DNA from: Nymphaea colorata
Lineage: Eukaryota; Streptophyta; Magnoliopsida; Nymphaeales; Nymphaeaceae
NCBI RefSeq assembly: GCF_008831285.2
Contig: NC_045148.1
Span: 24,223,878-24,287,877 of the forward strand
DNA length: 64,000 nucleotides
Reading direction: 5' to 3'
The notes below the pieces were generated by a model that did not search any database, was not told the origin of the DNA, and saw only the letters and a list, made by a program, of their open reading frames with translations. The first letter of the stretch is position 1, and the number at the start of each line of letters is the position of its first letter. The position numbers and the translations under genes were made by a program. This document shows positions 47,624 through 58,060 of the stretch, in pieces.

Positions 47624-47631
47624 CACACACA
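47553..47631. repeat. Compound microsatellite (TA)n (AG)n (AC)n
   Basis: Three dinucleotide runs in succession within an X copy, at about the place where another X copy has a CA/TA run (32,209-32,265). Confidence 0.95.
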
Positions 47632-47715
47632 AAAGAAATGTCAATCCTGTCAGATGGTAGATAATTGACGTATGAATAACATTTAGAAATTTATTGCCAA
47701 AAGTAAATGGTGATA

Positions 47716-48454
47716 TATTTACATATAAAAGATATATGCGAAAACCATTATGAATCTGCCAATTTGAATCGCGTAGGTCGGTTTGATGGACGATTGAAGG
47801 ATGTCACTGTAAGGGGTTTGTTCTAAAATATTTTCAATAATTTGAGAATAATATTTTCATTAATTTTTTAATGTTCTCATTTTTTTAACATAAGTTTTTT
47901 AATACGCCTACGCAACCAGTTTTCACAGCATCACACACATATTCCTTGAATTTTCTTAATGCCAACGGTTTTTAGAAAGCGTGTTGGATGCTACATCCTA
48001 ATGACTTAAACCATTGACATGTTTATTTTATTAATGTTGCTTCTTCAAAATCTAACGATCCAACTTCTCTCTTTCTTTTTCCCTTTTTTTAGTGATTTTT
48101 TTGGGAACAACAAAAAAAATGACAATAATACTAGCGCCACTGACATTGAAAAAAGAACACCTATGCTTAAAGCAACTTTTGGTCAAATGATCTTATTAAT
48201 TTGATCTGCAGTAATGTAAAATAAAAAATAATAAATACTTCACCAAGTTTTTTATAAGGTCTCTTTTCTAAAATTTCACTTCTTAAAAGATATAAAAAGA
48301 TTTTTGTTCTTAATTAGTTTTTATATTATTCTATTCATTTTTTCCAAACATTGTTTTTCGTTTCCTGATTTTTGTTTTTTTGTATTTTTTTGTTGTTGTT
48401 TTGCATCTAAATCATTTACACCAAATTGGCAGCATACATTGCCAAATATATATA
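47716..48454. other. AT-rich non-coding stretch
   Basis: No gene seen. It holds the first of three occurrences of 'ttgcatctaaatcattt' (48,401-48,417). Confidence 0.5.
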
Positions 48455-48690
48455 ATTTTTATATAGATTCTTCCATTCATTTTGCTCAAAAATTGAATTA
48501 ATTAAGTTTTTTTTGCTGATTTGCATCTAAATCATTTGGATTATCGGATTGGCCCGTTCACCAAATGGCAGTGCAATCCAATAACCTAATAATCTAAATG
48601 ATTTAGATGCGAATCAGCTAAAAAATTTTAAAAACTCAAATTTTCTTTCAGAAAAATGAATCGAAGAATATAAAAATTACTCTAAGAATA
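48455..48690. repeat. Fold-back (MITE-like) inverted repeat
   Basis: Two arms of about 95 bases face each other around a loop at about 48,546-48,585. The inner 30 bases of each arm match at about 28 positions ('gctgatttgcatctaaatc' against its complement), and outer parts match around 'ttcttc.attcattttgct'. The loop itself has ggattg...caatcc ends. No coding sequence is present, so it is probably a small DNA transposon relic. Confidence 0.6.
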
Positions 48691-49137
48691 AAAAGCGTTT
48701 ATAATATTAAGAGCATAAGAAAAGTGCGTGTAGCGCTCCCGAGTTGACCACTTAATGGAAACATTTATTGGAAATAATGCCATGTCCCGTTCGAGCCCAT
48801 TTATCAACCATGTCGGATTCTTTTCAAAAATAAATGAACAATGTATATTTCAAGCCTAATCTGATAGGATAGTTTGGTTGCCGATAAAATTTGTGGGCCA
48901 TTCTCTAAATACAGCTTACTCAACAGCATCCAGTCGTTGCTTAATTTATGATGTTGGTTGCAGCATACCACTATTGTGGAACCCTATATTTTGCTCAACC
49001 TAGTTATATGCACTATATCAGTGTACGAATTTTTGTGTGTTAGTATGATTAATTACTAAAATACCTTTAATCCATACTGAAAAAGAAAATTTTTATCAAG
49101 GCAAAATTGAAAATGGAAAAAAGTAATATCATGTGCA
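48691..49137. other. Spacer before the right arm
   Basis: No gene or repeat recognised. If the Gypsy element interrupted the left arm, this sequence in reverse complement should have continued the left arm beyond 14,926. Confidence 0.5.
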
Positions 49138-49845
49138 GATGCACATAACTTTCTCTAATATTTGGCTAACCATGCAATATAGTAGTTGCACATGTAAATA
49201 TGGTCACAACAAATGCATTTTTTTTTTTACAAAATCCGTGTTAAAAATATGAAAAATAAGTTAAAAAAAAATGGCAAAACATAAAACATGTTATTCCTCG
49301 TTTTCTCCTTTTTTCCTGTTTTTAAATGTCAAATTGTTTGTTTCTATATTTCAATTGTATTTGTTGCTTATTTACTTATTTGTTTTTATGTTGTCTTATC
49401 AGTTTCTCATTTATCTTATTTGCCCCTAACGTTTAAGATATTTATTTTTAAAAAAATTACCGTATTTTTCTTTTTTTAAGGTTACTGTTTTATACATAAA
49501 AAAGCTCACATTTTAAAAAATAAAAATGATATTCATGACTATGGTCGAAACCTAATTTTGGGCATATAGAAAAAAAAGGTCCAATTGACAACTTTTGATT
49601 TGAGATTGAATAGACTTGAAAAGTGGCATAGGGAAATAAGTTAGGGGCCACCAAGAAAAGGTCCAGCCATGCCGCTGGATTTGGAAATGTGAAGCAATGT
49701 GTTATGAAGGAGTAGATGTGTCTTCTACATTTTGGGAAAGTAAATGACATATTTTCTAAAAGAGAATATATGCATAAATGGAAAGACCTTTAATTCCTGT
49801 TCATGCATGCAGGCATGGCTACCTCCATTCCATCACGTCAGCTAC
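49138..49845 (-). repeat. Repeat family Y, inner copy in right arm
   Basis: Reverse-complement partner of 14,225-14,926, with single-base differences and a few homopolymer length changes. Uninterrupted at its far end, where the left copy meets the Gypsy LTR. Confidence 0.75.
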
Positions 49846-49860
49846 ATGTAATGTACAACC

Positions 49861-49863
<3 letters not shown>

Positions 49864-49901
<38 letters not shown>
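49864..49901. repeat. (TA)19 microsatellite
   Basis: Right-arm partner of the TA run at 14,143-14,192, shorter by six units. Confidence 0.95.
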
Positions 49902-49903
<2 letters not shown>

Positions 49904-50009
49904 TAACAATGTTACGTTTGAAGAACTTAAGAACCTAGGAAAAAGACCCAAATTTTGACTTCTCCATGAATTTTAAGAAATGTTCACAATTTCTTTTGTT
50001 TTGCAAAAT

Positions 50010-50497
50010 TTTGTCCATTAATTGGGTTGCAAGGCGGTGTCTTTACCCATCTTCTATTTAGGGGTGCCGTTGTTCATGGTCCCTCTCCGTGTTCAATATT
50101 GTGATCCTTTAAAGGAAAACTTCCGGAAAAAACTGGCGCTATGGAAAAGCAGATTGCTCTCTCTCTCGAGTGGAGCAATCATATTTTAGGATGGGATGTT
50201 TTATGATTCCAAATTCTGTTGTAGGAGATATCTCAAGAATATCTGCACGTTTTTCTAGGGAGACCAAGAAGGAAGTAAGAGACTTCATACTATCAGCTGG
50301 CATCAATTGTGTGGTCCTGTGGCTGAAGAGGGAGCAGATTTTGTCAATTTGTGGTCATTTAATTCTGCCTGTCTTCTATATCTTGCTAAAAGCTCTATGT
50401 TAGGAACCACTTTATGGTGTGCTTATGTAGTTGAAATAAAATAGTTGGATTGTGACAGTCTTTGGACTTTCAGAAAAATTTCAAGTATCTTTTACCT
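50010..50497 (+). pseudogene. LINE reverse transcriptase fragment (right, longer)
   Basis: The same L1-type remnant as 13,735-14,010 but with about 205 more bases. In one frame or another it reads 'FRKKLALWKSRLLSLS', then 'GDQEGSKRLHTISWHQLCGP', then 'GADFVNLWSFNSACLLYLA' and 'LDCDSLWTFRK', the usual stretch after the catalytic region of plant LINEs. Stops and frameshifts are present. The longer version shows that the left arm lost sequence, rather than the right arm gaining it. Confidence 0.75.
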
Positions 50498-51599
50498 TTT
50501 ACCTATTTCTTTTACCTTTTACCTTTTTGTTGTTTTCCATTGTTTATATGGCCTCAACCCAACCGGCCACATACATTTTAAGAGTTTGTTTAGGGAGAGT
50601 GAGTTGCATGCATCAGTCGCACATGAGGATGTCAATGGATCAGATTCGGACCAGATGTCCATCTGAATTACTTTTAAAAATCGAATATGGTATGCAATTT
50701 AACATCCGATTGAGAAAATCAGATCAGATTCAGATTTAAGAAATAACATCTGATCGGATACGGATTCGGTTTTAAGTAAATATCTGATCGGATACTAACT
50801 ATCTTAACAGGTATATCTGAATCCGAACTATGACCTGATATCCGAATCTTGTAGCATAATATCCGAATCCGAACCATGAGATCTGATATCCGAATCCTTG
50901 AGCCTTAATATCTGAATCAATAGCTGTCTAGGTTTTGAAGTTGCAACCTATGACAATTGTATCATGTTTGGGCAAAAAGGCTAGACAAACACACCAACTT
51001 AACATAATAACAGAAGATGAATATAAATATTATATATAGTATAATCCGACTAAGAGGTAATGACTTCCATAGAGTTGCATATAATAATATTCTTATATAA
51101 ATCATATACATCATTTAACTTAAAATATTTAAAACTATATTACATAAAACTAATTAATTAATTAAATAATACTATGTTTAGTTACAATTTTTGGTGTAGT
51201 CAATCAAACTACTATAGTGAAGGCATCAACTAAGTTGGATATCTTAAATAATATATTTATTTAATTGAAAATAATAAAGAAAACTTCACTCTAGAAATTC
51301 AACCAAATGGAAATTTAAAAAAAATAGGAAAAAAAGACACTTTAAAAGATATAAATTTTCTAAGGGACCGTTATGTCAAATTGGTTCCAAGAAGAGCTAT
51401 ATTATGTATTTAAAGAATGGTGGGTTTCAAAAAAAAAAAATATTGGCATGTACGTCACTTATGAAAAAAATTGATAGCAAAAAATCTACTTTTTTAAAAA
51501 ACCAACTTAAAAGAAAATATGTTTTATAATAAATAGAAAATCTTAAATGCATTACGATATTCATTATAATAAAAGAAATGTAGGTAATCAATAGAGCTG
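50498..51599. other. AT-rich insertion within the LINE (right)
   Basis: Partner of 12,591-13,734. It includes the GGATTCGGATAT-type block in reverse orientation (50,630-50,940) and very AT-rich DNA. No gene is seen. Confidence 0.6.
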
Positions 51600-52735
51600 G
51601 AAAGTATCATGGATAGCTAGCAGGCAACTCATCGAATTCAATGGCATGTAGGGGATGGAAGACAAACTAAGTTTTGGCTGGACAATTGGGGTTGGGGGCT
51701 TTTGTCTTCTATAAGTAGATCAGGAAGACAAATAATGCAGATGCCAAGACTCAAGAATGATGTAGATGATCCCTTATGGGTCCTAAACATATAAAAATAA
51801 TGCAGATTATGGACTTTTATGAGGAGATTAGAGAGGACACCAATTTTAAAATGGCGAAAGTCCCTGTGGTGCTGTTTCCTGTCATTAGAAGGTAGATTGT
51901 TGACGCAGGATAGGGTTAAACCCTTGGGAATATCTATGGCCAGTAGATGTGTCCTTTGTAAAAGAGAGGTGGATGAGTCTCCATCTCATCTGTGTGTAAG
52001 TTGTGAGTTCTCTTCTTATGTGAAGAAATCTCTGGAAAGAAAATTTAATCTGTATTTCCTCTTTTAATTCGATAAAGGAAGAGTATGAGTGGTGGAGAAT
52101 GAATCATTTTGGCAGTAGTCGGGTAAAGAAATGCTGGCATCTCTATTTGATAATCTGGATGATTTGGAAAGAGAGAAATGAGAGGGTGCATACTAATTCT
52201 GAAAGGGATAGAAGATATATATTTTATAATCTCTGGAAAGATTCATGTTTGATAACTGAAAATGCAGGATGGATGCAAAAGCATAGACGAGAGATGGGAC
52301 TGCGGTTTCGGTCAGGTATTCGACCAGATCAAGGAAAAGTGTCCTTTTATTGAAATGGATTACAGAAAGTGTCCATTGTTATGTGTTCTAGAGAACAGGG
52401 GATAAGGAGAAAGGGACTCCGTGTTGCAGTGAGCAGTCTTGCATGGTCCGCAGAGTAATTTTTGAGAGTTGTCTTTAATAAATTTCTCTGTCCATGCTTG
52501 AGAGTTTGCTTTGTCTCTGTCCTAGTGGTGAGCTCATTGATGTGCCTTTTTCCCCTATTCCGGTAAATTGTTTAAGATGGTAATCTTTAAAGTTTTCTTT
52601 TTCATTGTTTTGGCTCCCTACTGCCTTCTGCAGGCTACTTGAGGGTTTCCTTATGTTTTTTTGTTTCTTTACGGTAGCTCCATTTATTTTTCCTTTTGTA
52701 ATAAAAGGGAGGGGACCCTACACCCCAGTAGAGTT
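51600..52735 (+). pseudogene. LINE 3' fragment with RT zinc-binding region (right)
   Basis: A frame at 51,819-52,067 gives the reverse-transcriptase zinc-binding region: 'RLLTQDRVKPLGISMASRC', then C-x2-C...H-x4-C wording in 'CVLCKREVDESPSHLCVSC'. It ends at a stop, and the next frame (52,099-52,353) has 'IIWMIWKERNERVH', typical of the LINE C-terminus. The following 380 bases to about 52,735, ending near 'ccttttgtaataaaagg', are likely the 3' untranslated region. Broken by stops; partner of 11,480-12,590. Confidence 0.78.
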
Positions 52736-53269
52736 TGCATTGGAATGACACTTCTGGAATGATAATTTCTTATCAACTTTCCTTCAAGTTCAGCTTAATA
52801 GTCACTTCTGAAGTTTCCTTGAAAAAAAGGCATACCCAAATAAGTTGGGAGGAGATTGGCCTTCTTTTATGTCCATCCCAAGTAATGAACAAATCAACTA
52901 GAAGTGGGCTCATCTACGTGAAAAGAAATAATTACAGACTTAAGAGGATTAATAAATAACCCAGCTTTTTGTGACCCAAAGGTTCAATTATTGCTGTTCA
53001 TATCATGGTCTCGCAGTATGTATAATGTATGTATGTACAAACATATAAAATCCATCCTGGGATGTTCAATGCAAAAGCAGGTCAGGGGGTTTGAAGCTAG
53101 CTGATGGTAAATTAAGGTGAAAAGTAATTTAGAGAGTTTAATGTTTCCAAAACCTTCTTTAAAATAAAGACTGCTGCATATTTTAATTTGGAAGGGCATT
53201 TTTTTGTCTTCCTACTTTGTCATGTGGACGCATTTACTGTTATCTGGCACCTAACCAATTGACCTGATC
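52736..53269. other. Arm sequence between LINE and X repeat (right)
   Basis: Partner of 10,926-11,479; nothing recognised. Confidence 0.5.
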
Positions 53270-54205
53270 ATTTACGATCTGTTGCCTTGGCATGTGGAAG
53301 AACAACTTGTGATAGAGTACAGGATCCAACTTCAAGCTAAAACCTAAAGGGAACATCCACATCAAGGTTTGGACTCAAACGATTATTGTTAATTAGGTGG
53401 CCTAGTATATAAATAGGAAAAGTCAATGCTGCCAGATTGCAGATAATTGTTGTATGGTTAAACTTTAGAAATTTGTTGGTAAAAGTAAAATTTTGTCCAC
53501 CATAAATTTCACATTCTTCTTTAGTACTTATCATTTTAACTAGTTCTTCTTCTTCACTTTTTGTCCTTTTGTAATTTTGCCAATTTCATTTTGACACTTA
53601 CACTTCACTTCGTCATAGGCTAAATATATATGTTTCGCTTCCAGCCTTAAACGCCTTTAACAGCCAATTAAAGTGTTTGATTGTTTATCCTTTTTTAATA
53701 TTCAAAAGTTGGAAGAAAAGTGTCAAAAGATGTCATGATCAAAAGATAGGCTCAGGAATAAGGTTCAAATTTAAATATATTGGTACAAAATTACCAAAGA
53801 ATTGACTCGTGCAGAGTAAGCTTGATAGAATTAAAAATGCTTGACGTTTAGTGACTCAAATGCATATTTCTGGTGGGTATTTAGTCGAGGCCCCAAGGAA
53901 TTTAATCCTCCAACTACTCACATTTGAAGACCAAGAAAGGCATTGAAGAGATTTATTAACTAATTTATTTGGGCACAACAAGCTTAGAATCAATTTCTCA
54001 TGTTCTTTGTGTAGCAGTGTGTCACATTGAACTACTTGTAACCAGCATTTGATGTCATGTTGGCAGAATGCAGTGGATTCTAGCACAATTCCATTGATTT
54101 GGTGAAATGGTGAGAAAATCATTTTTATGGCTGTTCTAATCAAGTTATAACACCCACCAAATGACTTTATGGGATCCAATATCATAGTTGGGTGAGCAAG
54201 AGGAT
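53270..54205 (-). repeat. Repeat family X, right-arm copy
   Basis: Reverse-complement partner of 10,022-10,925, about 99% identical by eye, far closer than to the X copies at 32-34.6 and 44.5-47.7 kb. Confidence 0.75.
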
Positions 54206-54364
54206 ATATGATAGATTTAAGTAGTCTGGCATCAAATTTTACAAAAAAAAAAAACAGTTGAGAAGTCAACCAGATTCTGTTCGAATCCACTGCCATCTAT
54301 GCTGGATCCAGTGGCAATTTCTGTTTTTTGATGCAAAACATGAGTTTTTTAATTACAAAAAAGT

Positions 54365-54848
54365 GGGGCATTTGGGCAGAAACATATGGAGCACATAGCT
54401 GATTAATTGCGTTTTGTGCCAAAGTTTGCTTCCACAATATTGTCTGCATCAGGTCCACACTTTTCCACTTTGGTGTACCATCATCACTAAATATTTTAGA
54501 CGATAATAAGGTGGCGATTATGAAATTCAAAATAATCAAAGTTTTGTCAACAACAGGTCTTAGCGACAAGATAAAAAGTAAGATTTGGCTGATTTTTTGC
54601 ACTTGGTTTTTTGTTTGGATTACAAAAATGATTTGGTATAATAAATATATTGATATGATTAAAATCTTGGGGGACAAAACCTAGTTTTATGAATCAGGTT
54701 TTCCAGGCTTCTCTACAAAATGACTTTTGTCAAAAATTGGGTTTGTGGGAAACTCCGTTTTAAGTTACCCAAACATGCATAAAATTGTGTTTTGAAGGCA
54801 GTGCTTTGCCTCCAAAATGTAAATTTAGGCTGTCACTCAAACGGCCCC
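54365..54848. mobile_element. Possible short TIR element (right copy)
   Basis: Partner of 9,368-9,852. Here the inner end reads GGGGCATTTGGGCAG, slightly closer to the other terminus (GGGGCCGTTTGAGTG) than in the left arm. No target duplication was found. Confidence 0.35.
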
Positions 54849-56080
54849 TATAGTAATTATTTCTCTAGGTATCTGTTGAATGATGGGAAGATAAATTTTC
54901 ACATGAATTCTACAAAATGTTCATATTCTGTAGCTATGCTTCTCCATTATCCACGCCGGCACATGTGCAACAATATTAGGCACCAACTTCGAGAAAGCGG
55001 CAAATTGGTCATGAATTGCACCAGCTAGAACATAACAAAAGGATTATTTTTATTATAAATAATTCAAGCCGGCATCAAGGATTGGTAAAGATGGTTAGAT
55101 TTTGTGGTGTCCGATGCGAGTAAAACATTAACAGAATTGCCTCAAGGGAAGTACTTAGCGCAATTGAGCCGTAATTAAGGTGGCTGATATCAAAAGGGTC
55201 ATCGTTTTGAATTCTATGGTTGCTGTCGTACATGGATAGACATTATAAGTGCATATAGATTCATGTCTGCAAAGTAAATGTGGTGAAAAAATTTCAACGT
55301 TAGGGGGTGAAAAAAGGTTAATATTAGGAGGAATTTTAAGGTTTGACTGCTACCTCAACAACTGAACAACATTTAAGTTAGGAGATGATAGCTAAAATAT
55401 ATCAGAAGCAGAGAAAGTTAAGAACATGACGCCAGTCCACGAGGAAGATTGTAATTTTAAAATTGATTAATAACAGTGATTAAATCATAAAACAATAAGC
55501 TAGAAGCCAATTTGTGACACTCAATAAAATAATCTGAAAACCGTATACTATATGGGACACGCTTCCTCCACAAAAGAGTGGCTGAACTTGTGAGGTGAGC
55601 ACCTACTACTGTGATTGTCCTTCACGAGTTGCTCGGCCTCTACAGGCGTGTGCTTTTACCGATGATTGCCCACCCACTGCTATGAGTTGCTCGGCAAAGA
55701 CCAGGGAAGATTCCGGCTGGACTGGCCGGGATTTTGGTATTCGAAAGGGACTTCTTCCGCTTGTGTGGTGTCCACCATGTTGCTACTTCCTCTCCTTCGA
55801 CTTTTCTTTGATGGTATCACTTTCCTGACCAAAAATTCAGTTGTACAAAACTGGCATATTTATTAAGGCCACCAAATTTTCTTCCTTTAGTTCCTTAGAT
55901 AAGGCAAAATCAATGAACAGTCTTGTCTTATCTTATCTACCAGCTTGATTGATTGCAAATGAACAGGAGAAAATTTCAACGTACTTGAAAGGCTCCCTTC
56001 TTGCTTAGGCACTCCATCTTAACTTTCTTTGCAAGTCAAAAAAAAAGTGGTTGTGACGTCTTGGTACTCACTTCTTATTC
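54849..56080. other. Arm sequence without a recognisable gene (right)
   Basis: Partner of 8,116-9,367. The Cys-rich 77-residue frame at 55,595-55,828 overlaps the two diverged direct copies of 'gagttgctcggc' and is closed at a different length in the left arm, which argues against coding. Confidence 0.5.
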
Positions 56081-56686
56081 TTGGTTGTTTCTATTAAAGA
56101 GACTCATTCAAAAGGTGCAACGCCAAATTCAAGCACAATCAGCTCCCGCGATATTAAAGGAACTTATCCAGATCTTGCAACGTCAAATTCAAAAGGAAGC
56201 AGCTATGGTGATATTAAAAGCAATCATTCAAATGTTGCAACGTCTCACAGCTATGGTGTTATTAAAGGAAAGCATTCAAACTTTGCAACGACAGATTCTA
56301 GAGGAACCAACTATGGCAACGACAGTTGCAAGGAAAGAGCAACGTCTCACTTAAATGCAAACAGCAGAAGGAAAATGCAACGTCCCACTCAGTTTCCTCC
56401 AGTGCAACGTCATTCAATTATGACATCAACAACAGCAAATGGCAAGTGTAAATCCAACGATCAAATAAATCCTGGTTTGGCTCACGTTTCTCAAACTGAA
56501 GCATTAGAAGGAGAAGAGAAAAAGAAAGATCACAATATTTCTGATCTGGAACGTTACAAAGAAAAGAGAAAAAAAAAGATCACAATATTTCTGATCTGGA
56601 ACGTCATAAAGAAAAGATTTGATAGAATCAATTTCACAATGAGTCCTGCTACTTTATATATTGTATTGATAGACAAGAAACAATAA
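56081..56686 (+). CDS. Hypothetical Ser/Asn-rich tandem-repeat protein, right copy
   Basis: Same protein as 7,570-8,112 up to 'DLERYKEKRKKK'. Then one A fewer in a homopolymer (9 instead of 10, near 56,570) shifts the frame and gives a different tail, 201 residues in all. Repeat units beginning Ala-Thr are 20, 20, 16 and 18 residues long. Differences from the left copy are few (for example Ile to Asn in 'NYGNDS', Glu to Ala in 'STTANG'). The function is unknown, and it may be a chance frame over a minisatellite in an LTR. Confidence 0.33.
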   Translation: MVVSIKETHSKGATPNSSTISSRDIKGTYPDLATSNSKGSSYGDIKSNHSNVATSHSYGVIKGKHSNFATTDSRGTNYGNDSCKERATSHLNANSRRKMQRPTQFPPVQRHSIMTSTTANGKCKSNDQINPGLAHVSQTEALEGEEKKKDHNISDLERYKEKRKKKITIFLIWNVIKKRFDRINFTMSPATLYIVLIDKKQ

Positions 56687-56803
56687 TGTGAAAAACGGCA
56701 AGAAAGCCTTTCCTGGTGTGGACGTAGGTTCCTTTGAACCGAACCACGTAAAACCTTGTCTTCTTTCTTCTTGCCTCTCTCTTGTTCTTTTTTTTTTTCT
56801 TTA
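56350..56803 (+). mobile_element. Copia 5' LTR-like region, right copy
   Basis: Sequence directly upstream of the right-arm primer-binding site. A TATA-like 'ctttatata' is at 56,653-56,661, and 'gacgtaggttcc' to 'gaaccacgtaaaacc' is at 56,720-56,755. The outer LTR edge was not found and may lie further upstream, including the tandem-repeat frame. Confidence 0.5.
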
Positions 56804-56817
56804 TGGTATCAGAGCCA
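56804..56817 (+). other. Copia primer-binding site, right copy
   Basis: TGGTATCAGAGCCA, identical to the left copy; initiator tRNA-Met type. Confidence 0.85.
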
Positions 56818-57049
56818 GTAAAATCTTTCACTGGCAGATTGGTTTGGTGACCTTGACGGTGCAAGAAGCCGGCATTCAAGTGCCGCCGTTGATCGCCCGT
56901 GACTTTCTTTGGGGCATGATTTATGAGAAGATCTCGGATTGATCTGTTTTGTGGAGCGTCCCTTCCTCAGTACTCCAGCTACCTACAGTCCAAATTTGCA
57001 GATCAATCCGATCATCGGTTGATTTTCTATGAATTTTTCATTTGTGACC

Positions 57050-58060
57050 ATGGCACCTTCTTCTTCAGCAGCTTCATCAACCTGTTTGCTTTACCCTTAT
57101 CCAATGAATCTGAACGTGTCCAATTTTGTCTCTCTGAAGCTGATGCACACAAATTTTTTGCTGTGGAAGATGCAAATTTTAGCCCTCATTAAAAGTCAAG
57201 ACATGGAGGGTTTTCTTACTGGTTCGTCCCATGCCCCACCGAGCCATATTATTGATCCCATTGATCCGCAACAGTTGATCTCCAATCCCAAGTTTGAATC
57301 ATGGCGTCGATCATATTGTCTTATAAAAGGATGGATTATCGGTATGTTGTCTGAAAACGTCCTTGGATTAGTTGTTGGACTTAACTCTTCTCAAGAGATT
57401 TGGTCCACTCTTGTTGATCCTTTTTCCCAAGAATCCCAAGAACAAGGATTTCATCTTACTCACATGCCTACAACATGTAAAAAAGGTAATGATGCCCTTG
57501 AAGTCTATGTTGCCAAGTTCAAAGCCATTTGTGATGACTTGGCCGCTATAGGAAAATCTGTTGGAGACAAAGAAAAAGCCTTTTGACTTCTCCAAGAATT
57601 AGGAAGAGGCTATGACCCCTTCGTTATGGCTATGCTCAAGCCACCGGTACCCTCTTACAAAGAACTAGACTCCCTATTGCAAAGTCTAGAAGTGAGAAAC
57701 AAATTTCTCAATTCCGACACCTCGCCTCAAGTTGCCTTCTGCGCTCAACGTGAAGGTGGCCGAAACAGATATCGGGGCACTTATCATTACTCGCGAGGAA
57801 GAGGATGGTACAATAGATGAGGACATGGAGGGGAATTCAACAATTTCAATCCCTCTCACAGAGGAGGCTACAATTCAAACCACACAAATCCTCCTCAAAC
57901 ACCAAAAATCGATGGTGCACCCAACTCTTCCAAAGGTATCATATGCCAAATCTGCAACAAAAGAAATCACTCGGTGATGAAGTGTTACAATCGATTTAAT
58001 CATTCCTTCATAGAGGAAGATGCCACTCAAGCCCTCGCAACTATCACTACCGATAATTAG
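57050..58060 (+). pseudogene. Copia gag, right copy (two internal stops)
   Basis: Likely start MAPSSSAAS at 57,050. The first 185 residues (counted from 57,029) differ from the left copy at only two positions ('DPFSQ' for 'DAFAQ'). The shared TGA at 57,584-57,586 is followed in frame by 'LLQELGRG'. A private TGA stands at 57,818 where the left copy has 'YNRGGHGG'. The CCHC knuckle (C-Q-I-C ... C) and the closing TAG at 58,058 are present. Not functional. Confidence 0.85.

Larger units (their letters stand above)
44500..47715 (-). repeat. Array of repeat family X, minus orientation
   Basis: Read on the minus strand from 47,715: second half of X plus extension (to about 46,850), then a full unit (46,830 to 44,760) enlarged by a 459-bp tandem duplication, then a further partial unit (to about 44,500). 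This is the same arrangement as the plus-oriented array at 32,060-34,560, so the two arrays form an inverted pair around about 39.9 kb. Inserts private to this array include a piece with 'ggcagggttggcagg' at 47,090-47,340. Confidence 0.7.

Noticed and set aside
55595-55828. Cys-rich 77-residue frame resembling a secreted peptide
   Set aside because: No signal peptide, built over two diverged direct repeats, and a homopolymer or indel difference changes the C-terminus in the left arm.
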